40,798 nt of DNA from Clostridium sp. (GCA_023664775.1 JAMPEW010000028.1:1-40798); one strand, 5' to 3'; positions 17,714 to 27,475 are shown, counted from the stretch's first letter. Translations and numbers: made by a program. Notes: a model not told the origin generated them from the letters alone.

Positions 17714-20140
17714 ATGGCGAGTGGATATAATCATAAGCTGATTGAAGGAAAGTGGCGTAAGAACTGGGAAGAAAATCCGATTAATGTAAATGATGGGGTA
17801 AAGCCGAAATATTACTGTCTTGACATGTTCCCGTATCCGTCTGGAAACGGCTTGCATGTAGGACATTGGAGAGGCTACGTTATATCTGACGTTTGGAGCA
17901 GATACAAGCTGATGCAGGGACATTATGTGATACACCCTATGGGCTGGGATGCCTTTGGACTTCCCGCTGAGAATTATGCTATAAAAAATGGAGTGCATCC
18001 AAGCATTTCAACAGCAGAAAATGTAGCCAACATAAAAAAGCAGATTAATCAGATTGCCGCCATATACGATTGGGATATGGAGGTTAATACGACTGACCCT
18101 GAATACTACAAGTGGACGCAGTGGATATTTGTGCAGATGTTTAAGAAGGGGCTTGCATACGAGAAGCAGATGCCGATTAACTGGTGTCCGTCCTGTAAGA
18201 CGGGACTTGCCAACGAGGAGGTTGTAAACGGTAAATGTGAACGGTGCGGTGCTGACGTAACCAAAAAGAACCTTCGTCAGTGGATGCTTAAAATCACAGC
18301 ATATGCAGAGCGGCTTTTGGCTGACCTTGAGGGTCTTGATTGGCCTGAAAAGGTTAAGAAAATGCAGAGCGAGTGGATTGGAAAGTCCTACGGTGCAGAG
18401 GTTGATTTTAAGATTGACGGACGGGATGAGGCGATTACCGTATACACAACAAGACCTGATACCCTTTACGGCGCTACATTTATGGTGCTTGCACCTGAGC
18501 ATGCGCTTGCGGCTGACCTTGCCACACCTGAAACGAAGGAGGCAGTTGACAAATACATTTATGAGGCTTCCATGAAGTCAAATGTTGACCGTATGCAGGA
18601 TAAGGAAAAAACCGGCGTATTTACGGGAAGCTATGCCATAAATCCTTTAAATGGAAAGAAAACGCCGATATGGCTTTCAGATTATGTACTTGCCGATTAC
18701 GGTACGGGTGCAATCATGTGTGTGCCTGCACATGATGACAGGGACTTTGAATTTGCAAAGAAGTTTAAGCTTCCAATCATTCAGGTTATTGCCAAGGATG
18801 GCAAGGAAATAGAAAATATGACTGAGGCTTATACGGAGGCGGCAGGAACCATGATTAATTCAGGAGACTGGAACGGCATGGAATCTGCTGTGCTGAAAAA
18901 GGAAGCGCCTGCAATGATCGAGGAAAAGGGCTACGGCAAAAAGACTGTAAACTACAAGCTTCGTGACTGGGTATTTTCACGCCAGAGGTATTGGGGCGAG
19001 CCGATACCGATCGTACATTGTCCTGACTGTGGGGCAGTTCCCGTTCCTGAGGAGCAGCTTCCGCTTCTTCTTCCTGAGGTTGAAAGCTATCAGCCTACGG
19101 GAACAGGCGAGTCACCGCTTGCAGATATTACAGAGTGGGTAAACACAACATGTCCATGCTGTGGAAAGCCTGCAAAAAGAGAGACAAATACCATGCCTCA
19201 ATGGGCAGGCTCCTCATGGTATTTCCTGCGGTATGTTGACAGCAAAAATAAAGACGAGCTTGTGAGCCGTGAGAAGGCAGACAAATATCTTCCTGTGGAC
19301 ATGTATATCGGCGGCGTTGAGCATGCGGTTCTGCACCTGCTCTACTCAAGATTTTATACGAAATTTCTCTATGATATTGGAGTTGTGGATTTTGAGGAGC
19401 CGTTTAAGAGGCTGTTTAATCAAGGCATGGTATGCGGCAGGGATAAGGTTACGGGTGCGGCTACAAAGATGAGCAAATCGCTTGGAAATATTGTATCACC
19501 TGATGACATTGTGAGAGATTACGGCTGCGATACGTTAAGAATGTACGAGCTGTTTATCGGACCGCCTGAGCTTGACTCCATATGGGACGACAGCGGTATG
19601 GAGGGCATATATAGATTTTTGAACCGTTTTTATGCAATGGTTACCTCAAATCTCGAAAAAGATGCACCTGAGACAAAGGAGCTTGTAAAGCTTCGCAATA
19701 AGCTTGTATTTGATATAACACAAAGACTGGAGCAGTTCAACTTAAATACCGTTATATCAGGCTTTATGGAGTATAACAACAAGTTTATGGAGCTTACAAA
19801 AACTACGGGCGTAGATAAGGAAACGCTCAAGACAATGGTGCTTTTGATTGCTCCGTTTGCACCTCACATAGGTGAGGAGCTTTGGGAGATGCTTGGAGGG
19901 ACGACCTCCGTATTCCATAATCAGTGGCCTTCCTATGATGAGGCGGAAATGAAGGATGATGAAAAGGAAATTGCCGTTCAGATAAACGGCAAGACAAGAG
20001 TTACCGTAAACATTTCCGTAAATGATGACAAGGACACCGTGATTGCCAAGGCGAAGGAAGCGCTAGGCGATAGACTTACCGGCAATATTGTCAAGGAGAT
20101 TTACGTACCGAATAGGATTGTAAACATCGTTTGCCATTAA
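17714..20140 (+). CDS. leuS: Leucyl-tRNA synthetase
   Basis: LeuRS charges tRNA-Leu. The 808-aa protein is a class I synthetase with the HIGH-like motif HVGH (48-51) and KMSKS (585-589). The CP1 editing domain follows [13 protein letters not shown]. Zinc-binding-type cysteine clusters are CPSCKTG and CERCG, and CPDCG with CPCCG later. The C-terminal domain has [12 protein letters not shown]. All expected domains are present. AGGAGG-like CGGAGG lies 8 bases before the ATG. I see no T-box in the short upstream region. The stop overlaps the stop of the convergent minus-strand gene. Confidence 0.97.
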   Translation: MASGYNHKLIEGKWRKNWEENPINVNDGVKPKYYCLDMFPYPSGNGLHVGHWRGYVISDVWSRYKLMQGHYVIHPMGWDAFGLPAENYAIKNGVHPSISTAENVANIKKQINQIAAIYDWDMEVNTTDPEYYKWTQWIFVQMFKKGLAYEKQMPINWCPSCKTGLANEEVVNGKCERCGADVTKKNLRQWMLKITAYAERLLADLEGLDWPEKVKKMQSEWIGKSYGAEVDFKIDGRDEAITVYTTRPDTLYGATFMVLAPEHALAADLATPETKEAVDKYIYEASMKSNVDRMQDKEKTGVFTGSYAINPLNGKKTPIWLSDYVLADYGTGAIMCVPAHDDRDFEFAKKFKLPIIQVIAKDGKEIENMTEAYTEAAGTMINSGDWNGMESAVLKKEAPAMIEEKGYGKKTVNYKLRDWVFSRQRYWGEPIPIVHCPDCGAVPVPEEQLPLLLPEVESYQPTGTGESPLADITEWVNTTCPCCGKPAKRETNTMPQWAGSSWYFLRYVDSKNKDELVSREKADKYLPVDMYIGGVEHAVLHLLYSRFYTKFLYDIGVVDFEEPFKRLFNQGMVCGRDKVTGAATKMSKSLGNIVSPDDIVRDYGCDTLRMYELFIGPPELDSIWDDSGMEGIYRFLNRFYAMVTSNLEKDAPETKELVKLRNKLVFDITQRLEQFNLNTVISGFMEYNNKFMELTKTTGVDKETLKTMVLLIAPFAPHIGEELWEMLGGTTSVFHNQWPSYDEAEMKDDEKEIAVQINGKTRVTVNISVNDDKDTVIAKAKEALGDRLTGNIVKEIYVPNRIVNIVCH

Positions 20141-20457
20141 AGAAACGATTTCAGCATATTAAATTTTTGTCTTTCAGAAGGAGAGAGTGATTCCTCTATT
20201 GCATCAAGGAGGAGTTCACTCTCTTGTTTTGTAAAGTTCATGTTACGGCGGTTCAGCTCCTGATTTATTTTCATGATTTCAGGAAGCAGCTCCTCCATGG
20301 ATTTATTTTGGCTTTTATTTTTAATTTCCAATATTATTTTCAGCTTTAAAGGGTCGATTCCCCTTAATTTCGGATTATTCTCAAAAGAGCCGTCATTTTG
20401 ATAAGGGGAATTTTGACGTTGGTAGCCGTTATTTCTTTGTTGTGGTCTGTTATACAT
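20137..20457 (-). CDS. Hypothetical protein, convergent with leuS
   Basis: The 106-aa protein is not recognised. Residues 1-35 are Asn/Gln/Pro-rich and likely disordered. Residues 36-106 are predicted helical and charged ([29 protein letters not shown], shown here in part, then [18 protein letters not shown]). There is no membrane segment or cysteine. Its TAA overlaps the leuS TAA. It lies two bases downstream of the next minus-strand gene, so the two form a pair. The upstream protein is also Met-rich and helical, which makes a joint complex plausible but unproven. Confidence 0.75.
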   Translation of the reverse strand: MYNRPQQRNNGYQRQNSPYQNDGSFENNPKLRGIDPLKLKIILEIKNKSQNKSMEELLPEIMKINQELNRRNMNFTKQESELLLDAIEESLSPSERQKFNMLKSFL

Positions 20458-20459
20458 TT

Positions 20460-20885
20460 TTACGTCCTTTCATTTAATATTGACATTACGCTTTCATACA
20501 AATCATCTGAGGTGCCGCCGTTTGTTTCACTTTCAACGTGTTCGCTATATTCAGGAGGCTGTGCAGGCATGGAATTCATCATTTCCATCATGGACATCAT
20601 CTGTTTCATCTGCTTAAACGTGTTTGCATATTCACCGGGCATAAAGCTTAACATGCTTCCAAGCATTTCCTCCTGATTTTTTGGATGGCAGTCAAAGCCG
20701 CATTCAGAAATGTAGTTCCTGTCATTCATTCGCTGCATAATCATTGTAAGCTCCCTGTACTTTATGAAAAAAATTAAAGGAAGTTTGTACTGATACTCTA
20801 CAAAAGGAACCATTGCTTCAAGCAGGAAAAGGGAATCATCATCTATTAATTTATCAAGGGGATGGACACGCCCAAAATTATTCAT
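20460..20885 (-). CDS. Hypothetical Met-rich protein, paired with the downstream gene
   Basis: The 141-aa protein has no family that I recognise. The N-terminal half contains LIDDDSLFLLEAMVPFVEYQYKLPL and is amphipathic. The middle has an unusual methionine-rich helix (about 85-108: FKQMKQMMSMMEMMNSM). The C-terminal third is acidic and probably disordered. AGGATG lies about 6 bases before the ATG. It is followed after two bases by the 106-aa gene. The arrangement of two small soluble proteins, one disordered at the N-terminus and the other at the C-terminus, suggests interacting partners; this is inference only. Confidence 0.75.
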   Translation of the reverse strand: MNNFGRVHPLDKLIDDDSLFLLEAMVPFVEYQYKLPLIFFIKYRELTMIMQRMNDRNYISECGFDCHPKNQEEMLGSMLSFMPGEYANTFKQMKQMMSMMEMMNSMPAQPPEYSEHVESETNGGTSDDLYESVMSILNERT

Positions 20886-21013
20886 AAAAGCATCCTGCCT
20901 GTTTCGTTTTTGTTATTGAAAGCACTTTTTCCGATAAGGCAACATTTTCTCTGTACATTATATGCACATATTTTTTTTCTTATGAACAATGGCTGAACCT
21001 ATATAAGGATTTA

Positions 21014-21064
21014 CCGCCATGGAGTTGTCGTACAAAATATTTTAATACAACAATCCCATGACGG
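21014..21064. repeat. Imperfect 18-bp hairpin between two minus-strand genes
   Basis: 21014-21031 pairs with 21047-21064 with three mismatch or wobble positions, around a 15-base AT-rich loop. No T tract follows on either strand. It may be an RNA-stabilising structure downstream of the Cys/Gly-rich gene. The rest of the 207-base gap shows nothing else. Confidence 0.4.
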
Positions 21065-21092
21065 ATCCCTGCTTGTTAAAAAAATTCCCTTA

Positions 21093-21353
21093 TTAGCAGC
21101 CGCAGTTATTTGAGTATCCACTGCCGCAATTGTTGCTGTTTCCACCGCAGCAGAAAAGAAGAATAAGGATTATCCAAATGCAGTCACATCCGCCGTTTCC
21201 GTAGCCGTCGCCGCCAAAGAGACCACTGCCGCAATTTCCATTGCAGAGCAGCAATATCAATATTATCCATATACAACTGCAATTGCTGCCGTTTCCGCCA
21301 AAGAGGCCGCCGCCGCAACCGCAACCACACTGTGTAGCTGATAAATCACTCAT
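21093..21353 (-). CDS. Cys/Gly-rich small protein ('chorion/HCB'-type), internally duplicated
   Basis: The 86-aa protein starts MSDLSATQCGCGCGGG and consists of two similar halves. Each has a GLFGG stretch, a Gly/Asn/Cys-rich segment, then a hydrophobic CIWIILILL segment followed by cysteines. It contains about 14 cysteines. Proteins like this are annotated in Lachnospiraceae as high-cysteine 'chorion class HCB' proteins, and their function is unknown. They resemble small YjcZ-type spore proteins in having one short hydrophobic segment in Gly-rich sequence. GGAGG lies 7 bases before the ATG on the minus strand. The gene is monocistronic with a 115-base gap upstream. A spore-coat or envelope role is plausible only by analogy. 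Confidence 0.7.
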   Translation of the reverse strand: MSDLSATQCGCGCGGGLFGGNGSNCSCIWIILILLLCNGNCGSGLFGGDGYGNGGCDCIWIILILLFCCGGNSNNCGSGYSNNCGC

Positions 21354-21468
21354 GTGTTTACCTCCAAATTATTCTTATGCTTTATATTATTCATTTGGAG
21401 GAAAGTTGTTAAAATATTATATTGGGCGAAATGATGATTTGAGAAAGAAAGGCGGCACTGTTTTTTTG

Positions 21469-22446
21469 TTATTCTTCGTTGCCGATGCTCTTGATAACAG
21501 CGTCAATTGTTTCCTCAGAGGTAAAATCCACCTCATAAAAGAGCGTATCAGGATTAGAAAGCGTGAGCCTGAATTTTTCGGAAGCATGTCCGAAGGTCTT
21601 TGGGCGCTCAATCACATTTTTTGACAGATATTTTACCATATCAAGCTTGATAACATCTGTTTTGGAAAGATAATTTACAATCATATATTTTTCTGTGATG
21701 TAAATATGCTTTTTTTTGTAGAGCAGATGATATGTAAGCTGTGTATTTATATCATATATGATTTCAGCAGGCTTACCGTACGGGGCAAGCTGCTTTGACT
21801 GTGGGTGCGCCTGTGGGTTCAGCATGATATACACCGTGTACATTAAGATGATAATGCTGATTACGATTGGTGCAATAAAAAGTATATATACCATTACAAT
21901 GAAATTGAGGGGATAGCCTACCTCGCTTACAATATAATCACTGCAATAGCCTGCGAGGATGCTTTGGTCTATGCCTGCCTGGTCTGCAAATTGTCCCATG
22001 ATATATGTGGAGGAAACGTTATCCTTGATGATGGTTCCTTTTAAGGTTTTCGCTTCATAGCTTGGAGCAGGCGCATCCGTTTTAATAAGAAAAAGTATGA
22101 GACGGTTATTTGTTGACATGTAATAATAGGAGCCCTTCTGCTTTCCGTCCTCATAATAGTCAAGTCCGGTATATTTTAAACTATCAGCTGTAAGCTTTAC
22201 GTTTGTAGTCTGCGCGGCATAAAGTCCCTCAAGCGTCGCATCTATATTTTCCATGCTGATGATTTCCTTACACTCGATATAGTCAAATATCGGATATTGA
22301 ATACATAGAAAAACAAGCACAAGAAAAACTGCTATAGCAGGAATTGCTACGGCAAGTGTATTTTTTAATAACATTTTCTGATACTTTTTTTTCTTCATGC
22401 TAAACTCCGATGGGGTATAGGAGGAAAGCAGCTTTGCCACTTTCAT
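21469..22446 (-). CDS. Hypothetical membrane protein with two transmembrane segments
   Basis: The 325-aa protein is not recognised. A cytoplasmic N-terminus (MKVAKLLSSYTPSEFSMKKKK) precedes TM1 at about 31-50 (LAVAIPAIAVFLVLVFLCI). An extracytoplasmic domain of about 125 residues follows, with a conserved-looking GLDYYEDGKQKGSYYYM. TM2 is at about 183-208 (FIVMVYILFIAPIVISIIIL), and a cytoplasmic C-terminal domain runs 210-325. The C-terminal part (HIYITEKYMIVNYLSKTDVI) has the strand pattern of a PH-like domain. It is divergent from the T-box/pheST transcript. A palindrome overlaps its upstream region. No clear SD precedes the ATG (TTTGG only). Confidence 0.7.
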   Translation of the reverse strand: MKVAKLLSSYTPSEFSMKKKKYQKMLLKNTLAVAIPAIAVFLVLVFLCIQYPIFDYIECKEIISMENIDATLEGLYAAQTTNVKLTADSLKYTGLDYYEDGKQKGSYYYMSTNNRLILFLIKTDAPAPSYEAKTLKGTIIKDNVSSTYIMGQFADQAGIDQSILAGYCSDYIVSEVGYPLNFIVMVYILFIAPIVISIIILMYTVYIMLNPQAHPQSKQLAPYGKPAEIIYDINTQLTYHLLYKKKHIYITEKYMIVNYLSKTDVIKLDMVKYLSKNVIERPKTFGHASEKFRLTLSNPDTLFYEVDFTSEETIDAVIKSIGNEE

Positions 22447-22457
22447 CCAAATACAGA

Positions 22458-22477
22458 TTTACTCTTGTAAGAGTAAA
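22458..22477. promoter_or_regulatory. Perfect palindrome, operator-like
   Basis: TTTACTCTT (22458-22466) and AAGAGTAAA (22469-22477) are exact inverted repeats separated by GT. It lies 12 bases upstream of the minus-strand start codon and downstream of a possible minus-strand -10 (TAAAAT, 22485-22480). A repressor site or a 5' hairpin in the mRNA are both possible. Confidence 0.4.
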
Positions 22478-22511
22478 CCATTTTACGACATTTTTCAATA
22501 GTAAAAACCAC

Positions 22512-22539
22512 TTGACAAGAAATAAAGTTATGCTAGAAT
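22512..22539 (+). promoter_or_regulatory. Promoter of the pheST T-box transcript
   Basis: A consensus -35 TTGACA (22512-22517), 16-base spacer and -10 TAGAAT (22534-22539) are present, with a TG extension at 22531-22532. The predicted start site is about 22546. Confidence 0.85.
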
Positions 22540-22547
22540 ACCTTTAT

Positions 22548-22797
22548 GTGAATATTTAAAGGCTGTGATGGTGCAACAAGGACTTATTCGCTTCCTACAG
22601 AGATGAGGGGCCGCTGGCTGAGAGCCTTTCTAAAGATAAGGATAAGTCTCATTTTCACACCGGAGCTGCATGCCTGAACTTACAGTAGGGCATGACGTGT
22701 TATGTACGTTACACATTTTTTAAGAGCAGCCATTTATGGCTGAAAACGGGTGGTACCGCGGATTATTTTCGTCCCTTTGTTAGGGGACGTTTTTTAT
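22548..22797 (+). promoter_or_regulatory. T-box leader specific for tRNA-Phe
   Basis: The leader has T-box stem I. A basal stem pairs GGTG 22570-22573 with CACC 22658-22661. An internal specifier loop is followed by the stem GACTTA 22581-22586 with TAAGTC 22643-22648. The loop contains the Phe codon TTC at 22654-22656, followed by A as expected. The T-box TGGTACCGCG is at 22751-22760, and its TGGT fits an ACCA tRNA end. The terminator stem CGTCCC with GGGACG (22770-22790) is followed by six Ts. Uncharged tRNA-Phe would stabilise the antiterminator and allow pheST transcription. Confidence 0.95.
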
Positions 22798-22802
22798 TTT
22801 GA

Positions 22803-22915
22803 ACTGCGAAGCATCATAACGTGAGAAAATATGCTAGTAAGGGCACAGGGCGTTAAGCGTTAGTGTGCCCGGTGCCCTTACTAGCATATTTTCGACAATG
22901 TATTTTAATTTTGCC
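22803..22915 (+). repeat. MITE-like palindromic repeat in the pheS leader
   Basis: A perfect 22-bp inverted repeat runs from GAAAATATGC through TAGTAAGGGCAC and its complement, about 22825-22891. It encloses a core that, read on the minus strand, is GGGCACACTAACGCTTAACG followed by CCCT. The same core and the GAAAATAT arm ends occur in the element at 27488-27638. The outer ends are only weakly similar, so exact limits are uncertain. It sits between the T-box terminator and the pheS RBS. Confidence 0.7.
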
Positions 22916-22936
22916 ACTGTAAAGGAGGAAGAAATA

Positions 22937-23956
22937 ATGAAGGAGAAGCTTCAGGGCATCAAGGACAAGGCTCTTGCAAGTATAGAGCAGGCAAAGGATG
23001 CCTCCATGATTAATGACATTAAGGTAGCCATACTTGGAAAAAAGGGTGAGCTTACGCAAGTGCTGAAAAGCATGAAGGACGTTGCACCGGAGGACAGGCC
23101 GAAGGTGGGGCAGCTCGTAAATGAGGCGAGACAAAGCATTGAGGAAAAATTAGAAGCAAAGCTAAAGAGCATAAATAATGCTGTGCGGGCTGAGAAAATG
23201 AAGCGTGAGACGATAGACGTAACACTGCCCGGCGTAAAGAAAATTCAGGGACACAGGCATCCGAATCAGATTGCCATAGAGGATTTGGAACGTGTATTTA
23301 TCGGTATGGGCTATGAGGTTGTAAGGGGACCTGAGATAGAATATGACAAATACAATTTTGAGCTTCTTAATATACCTGCAAATCACCCTGCAAAGGATGA
23401 GCAGGACACATTTTACATTACGAAGGATATTCTTTTAAGGACGCAGACGTCGCCTGTGCAGGCGAGAATTATGGAGCAGGGAAAGCTTCCGATAAGAATA
23501 CTCTCACCTGGCAGGGTATTCCGGTCGGATGAGGTGGACGCAACCCATTCGCCTTCCTTTCATCAGGTGGAGGGCCTTGTCATAGACAAAAACATAACAA
23601 TGGCGGATTTAAAGGGAACCCTTGACCAGTTTGCAAAGGAATTTTTTGGAGAAAAAACAAAAACAAAATTTAGGCCGCATCATTTTCCGTTTACTGAGCC
23701 TTCGGCAGAGGTTGACATAACATGCTTTAAATGTGGTGGAAAGGGCTGCCGTGTATGTAAGGGAAGCGGCTGGATAGAAATTTTAGGCTGCGGCATGGTT
23801 CACCCTCATGTGCTTGAAATGTGTGGAATTGACCCTGAGGTTTATTCGGGCTTTGCCTTTGGAATAGGCTTGGAGCGTATTACGCTGCTGAAGTATGAGA
23901 TAGATGATATGCGTCTTCTCTACGAAAATGACATGAGATTTTTAAATCAGTTTTAG
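22937..23956 (+). CDS. pheS: Phenylalanyl-tRNA synthetase alpha subunit
   Basis: PheS is the catalytic subunit of the heterotetrameric PheRS. The 339-aa protein has an N-terminal coiled-coil that contacts tRNA (residues 1-85). The class II core has RVFRSDEVDATHSPSFHQVEG and the C-terminal GFAFGIGLERI (motif 3). A CxxCGGKGCRVC-like insertion (CFKCGGKGCRVCKGSGW) is typical of bacterial PheS. ATG 22937 is chosen because AAAGGAGG lies 8 bases upstream. An upstream in-frame ATG falls inside the repeat element and is unlikely. pheT follows after 25 bases. Confidence 0.97.
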   Translation: MKEKLQGIKDKALASIEQAKDASMINDIKVAILGKKGELTQVLKSMKDVAPEDRPKVGQLVNEARQSIEEKLEAKLKSINNAVRAEKMKRETIDVTLPGVKKIQGHRHPNQIAIEDLERVFIGMGYEVVRGPEIEYDKYNFELLNIPANHPAKDEQDTFYITKDILLRTQTSPVQARIMEQGKLPIRILSPGRVFRSDEVDATHSPSFHQVEGLVIDKNITMADLKGTLDQFAKEFFGEKTKTKFRPHHFPFTEPSAEVDITCFKCGGKGCRVCKGSGWIEILGCGMVHPHVLEMCGIDPEVYSGFAFGIGLERITLLKYEIDDMRLLYENDMRFLNQF

Positions 23957-23981
23957 TTTAGGAAAGATGAGGTAAAGGCAT

Positions 23982-26408
23982 ATGAATACACCAATATCAT
24001 GGCTTAAAGCATACGTTCCTGATTTGGACGTGGATATCAATGAATTTGTTGACGCAATGACGCTTTCGGGCTCCCATGTTGAGGGATACGAGAAAAAGGA
24101 TAAAAACCTTGAAAAAATTGTTGTGGGACGCATTGAAAAAATAGAAAAACACCCTGATGCAGACAAGCTGATTGTGTGTCAGGTGAATGTGGGCGCTGAG
24201 ACGATACAGATTGTGACGGGCGCACCGAACGTAAAGGAGGGTGACCTTGTACCCGTAGTGCTTGACGGCGGAAGGGTTGCAGGGGGACATGACGGCGAGC
24301 CCCTTCCTGAGGAAGGAATCAAGATAAAAAAGGGTAAGCTTAGGGGCGTTGAATCCTTTGGCATGATGTGCAGCATTGAGGAGCTCGGCTCAAGCAGGGA
24401 GCTTTATCCTGAAGCGCCTGAGTATGGAATTTATGTATTTCCGGAAGATGCAGGCACAAGTCCCGGGGAAGATGTAGTTGCTGTCCTTGGACTGAATGAT
24501 GCAGTGGTAGAATACGAGATTACGTCAAACAGGGTTGACTGTTTTTCAATGATAGGAATGGCTAGAGAGGCTGCGGCTACATTTGAAAAGGAGTTTATAC
24601 CGCCTGTTGTTACCGTAAAGGGAAGCGGTGGAAACGTAAACGATTATATTTCCGTGGAGGTGCAGGATTCGGACCTTTGTACACGCTACACTGCAAGGGT
24701 TGTAACCGACATTAAAATAGGTCCTTCTCCAAAATGGATGCGGGAAAGACTTGCCTCGCAGGGGATACGTTCTATCAATAATTTGGTTGACATAACTAAC
24801 TATGTGATGGAAGAATACGGTCAGCCTATGCATGCTTATGATTTGTCTACCATTGCGGGCAGCAAAATCGTTGTCAGACGTGCAAAGGACGGAGATGTGT
24901 TTACTACCCTTGACGGACAGGAAAGAAAAATGGACAAGGATGTCCTTATGATTTGCGATGGGGAAAAGGAAATCGGTATTGCAGGCATCATGGGTGGTGA
25001 AAATTCCATGGTTACTGACGACATAAAGACACTTTTGTTTGAGGCTGCCTGCTTTGATGGAACAAACATAAGGCTTTCCACAAAGAGAATCGGGCTGATG
25101 ACGGACGCTGCCGCAAAGTTTGTAAAGGGACTTGACCCGAACCTTGCCATAGAAGCAATGAATAGGGCGTGTCAGTTGATTGAGGAGCTTGGCTGTGGAA
25201 AGGTTGTTGACGGCGTGGTAGATGTTTATCCAAATCCCGTATCGGAGATAACGCTTGCCTTTGAGCCTGATAAAATGAACAGGCTGCTTGGAACAGATGT
25301 GCCGGCTGAGCAGATGCTTCAATATTTTGACAGGCTTGGCATCAAGTATAACAAGGAAACAAATATGCTTACCATACCAACCTTCAGACAGGACATAAAA
25401 TGTATGGCTGACCTTGCAGAGGAGGTAGGAAGATTTTACGGCTATGACAATATTCCGACAACGCTTCCAAAGGGAGAGGCAACTGCAGGCAAAAAGGGCT
25501 ATGCTGAAAGAATTGAGGACGAGGTAAGAATGATATGTGAGGGCAACGGCTTTTCAGGTGCAATGTGCTACTCCTTTGAAAGCCCTAAGGTGTTTGATAA
25601 GCTGCTTATTCCTGCTGAGGACGAGGTAAGGCGCGCAATAGAAATATCAAATCCGTTAGGGGAGGATTTCTCAATTATGAGAACCATTCCTTTGAACGGA
25701 ATCCTTACCTCAATTGCAACAAACTATAACAGAAGAAATAAGGATGCAAGATTGTATGAGCTTGCCAATGTTTATATTCCAAAGTCGCTTCCGCTTACCG
25801 AGCTTCCTGACGAGAAGATGAAGCTTACAATGGCGATGTATGGAAGCGGGGATTTCTTTGACCTAAAGGGCGTTCTTGAGGAATTGTTTGAAAAGCTTGG
25901 CTTCGGAAAGGAAGTAACCTTCCAGCCGACAGGTGCACATACCTTCCTGCATCCGGGCAGACAGGCAGATATACAAAAGGGAAAGCTTCAGATTGGCTAT
26001 ATGGGACAGCTTCACCCTGAGGCAGCAGACAATTATGGCATAAAAGCGGAAGTGTATGTTGCAGTCATAAACATGGATGTTGTCACAATGCTTTCCACCT
26101 TTGACAGAAAATATGAGGGAATTGCAAAATTCCCGGCAGTCGTAAGAGATTTGAGCATGGTTGTTGACAAGTCCATATTTGTCGGACAGATAGAGGCAGT
26201 TATAAAAAAATGTGGAGGAAGGCTGCTTGAGAGTCTTACGCTTTTTGACGTATATGAGGGCGAGCAGGTTGCCGAGGGAAAGAAGTCGGTTGCCTACAGC
26301 ATGACCTTTCGGGCAAAGGACAAAACGCTTGAGGACGCAGAGGTTGGAAGGATAATTGAAACGATTATTGCGGAGCTTGGTAAAATGGGTATTACGTTAA
26401 GGGCATAA
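23982..26408 (+). CDS. pheT: Phenylalanyl-tRNA synthetase beta subunit
   Basis: The 808-aa protein is full length for bacterial PheT. In order it shows an N-terminal domain with PISWLKAYVPDLD, an EMAP-like tRNA-binding domain at about 40-150 (VGRIEKIEKHPDADKLIVCQV, shown as one motif), and the B3/B4 editing domain (EITSNRVDCFSMIGMAREAA). The B5 domain and the catalytic-like core follow, then the C-terminal anticodon-binding FDX-ACB domain (KFPAVVRDLSMVV to the end). The beta subunit edits Tyr-tRNA-Phe and binds the anticodon. GAGGTAAAGG precedes the ATG. It shares T-box control with pheS. queA follows after 29 bases. Confidence 0.97.
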   Translation: MNTPISWLKAYVPDLDVDINEFVDAMTLSGSHVEGYEKKDKNLEKIVVGRIEKIEKHPDADKLIVCQVNVGAETIQIVTGAPNVKEGDLVPVVLDGGRVAGGHDGEPLPEEGIKIKKGKLRGVESFGMMCSIEELGSSRELYPEAPEYGIYVFPEDAGTSPGEDVVAVLGLNDAVVEYEITSNRVDCFSMIGMAREAAATFEKEFIPPVVTVKGSGGNVNDYISVEVQDSDLCTRYTARVVTDIKIGPSPKWMRERLASQGIRSINNLVDITNYVMEEYGQPMHAYDLSTIAGSKIVVRRAKDGDVFTTLDGQERKMDKDVLMICDGEKEIGIAGIMGGENSMVTDDIKTLLFEAACFDGTNIRLSTKRIGLMTDAAAKFVKGLDPNLAIEAMNRACQLIEELGCGKVVDGVVDVYPNPVSEITLAFEPDKMNRLLGTDVPAEQMLQYFDRLGIKYNKETNMLTIPTFRQDIKCMADLAEEVGRFYGYDNIPTTLPKGEATAGKKGYAERIEDEVRMICEGNGFSGAMCYSFESPKVFDKLLIPAEDEVRRAIEISNPLGEDFSIMRTIPLNGILTSIATNYNRRNKDARLYELANVYIPKSLPLTELPDEKMKLTMAMYGSGDFFDLKGVLEELFEKLGFGKEVTFQPTGAHTFLHPGRQADIQKGKLQIGYMGQLHPEAADNYGIKAEVYVAVINMDVVTMLSTFDRKYEGIAKFPAVVRDLSMVVDKSIFVGQIEAVIKKCGGRLLESLTLFDVYEGEQVAEGKKSVAYSMTFRAKDKTLEDAEVGRIIETIIAELGKMGITLRA

Positions 26409-26437
26409 GATGTGGCAATGTTTGATTGGAGACTGCT

Positions 26438-27475
26438 ATGGAAAACAACTTTAAATTAAAGGATTTTTATTACGAGCTTCCCCATGAGCTGATAGCGCAG
26501 GACCCGCTTTTAAAACGAAGCGACTCAAGGCTGATGGTTTTAAACAGGGAGGATGCTTCCATTACCCACAGACATTTTAGTGATATTCTTGACTATCTTA
26601 GTGAGGGCGATTGTCTTGTTATCAATGACACAAAGGTAATTCCTGCAAGACTCATCGGAGTTAAGGAGGGAACGGGAGCCTCCATAGAGGTGCTTCTTTT
26701 AAAAAGACTTGATGACACAAGATGGGAAACACTTGTTAAGCCAGGCAAAAAGGCAAGACCGGGAACGGTAATATCCTTTGGCGACGGAATGCTTGTGGGT
26801 ACTGTTACTGATATCGTGGAGGAAGGAAACCGCATGATAGATTTTCGCTTTGAGGGAATCTTTGAGGAGCTTTTGGACGAATTAGGGCAGATGCCGCTGC
26901 CTCCGTATATCACCCATGCGCTTGCCGATAAGGACAGGTATCAGACTGTGTATGCGGTAAATACAGGCTCGGCGGCAGCGCCTACGGCAGGGCTTCATTT
27001 TACGAAGGAGCTTCTTCGTGCTGTCAGCAAAAAAGGGGTCAATATAGCAAGGATAACCCTTCATGTGGGACTTGGCACCTTTCGGCCCGTAAAGGTAGAA
27101 AATATAAGCGAGCATCACATGCACAGTGAATTTTACGTCATTGATGAAACTGCTGCAAATTTAATTAACAAAACAAAGCAAAATGGTGGTAAAATAATAT
27201 CCGTGGGAACAACAAGCACACGAACCTTGGAAACGGCTGCCGATGAAAACGGATATATAAAGCCGTGCAGCGGATGGACAAATATATTTATCTATCCGGG
27301 ATATAAATTTAAAGTGGTGGACAGACTAATTACAAATTTTCATCTGCCCGAATCTACCCTGCTGATGCTTGTCTCGGCATTTTATGACAGGAAACGGGTG
27401 CTTGAAGCCTATAAGACGGCTGTGGAGGAAACATACAGATTTTTTTCCTTTGGCGATGCGATGATGATACTTTGA
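26438..27475 (+). CDS. queA: S-adenosylmethionine:tRNA ribosyltransferase-isomerase
   Basis: QueA transfers the ribosyl part of SAM to 7-aminomethyl-7-deazaguanine in tRNA, a late step in queuosine synthesis. The 345-aa protein shows the expected motifs: [49 protein letters not shown], and [10 protein letters not shown]. The C-terminal part has THLHVG-like [23 protein letters not shown] and [20 protein letters not shown] 26438 has TTGGAG 6 bases upstream and gives the usual N-terminus. The left target duplication of the MITE-like element begins two bases after the stop codon. Confidence 0.96.
   Translation: MENNFKLKDFYYELPHELIAQDPLLKRSDSRLMVLNREDASITHRHFSDILDYLSEGDCLVINDTKVIPARLIGVKEGTGASIEVLLLKRLDDTRWETLVKPGKKARPGTVISFGDGMLVGTVTDIVEEGNRMIDFRFEGIFEELLDELGQMPLPPYITHALADKDRYQTVYAVNTGSAAAPTAGLHFTKELLRAVSKKGVNIARITLHVGLGTFRPVKVENISEHHMHSEFYVIDETAANLINKTKQNGGKIISVGTTSTRTLETAADENGYIKPCSGWTNIFIYPGYKFKVVDRLITNFHLPESTLLMLVSAFYDRKRVLEAYKTAVEETYRFFSFGDAMMIL

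Noticed and set aside
24546-25322. 258-codon minus-strand open frame opposite pheT
   Set aside because: It lies wholly inside the well-supported pheT gene, has no RBS, and its product has an unnatural His/Tyr-rich composition.
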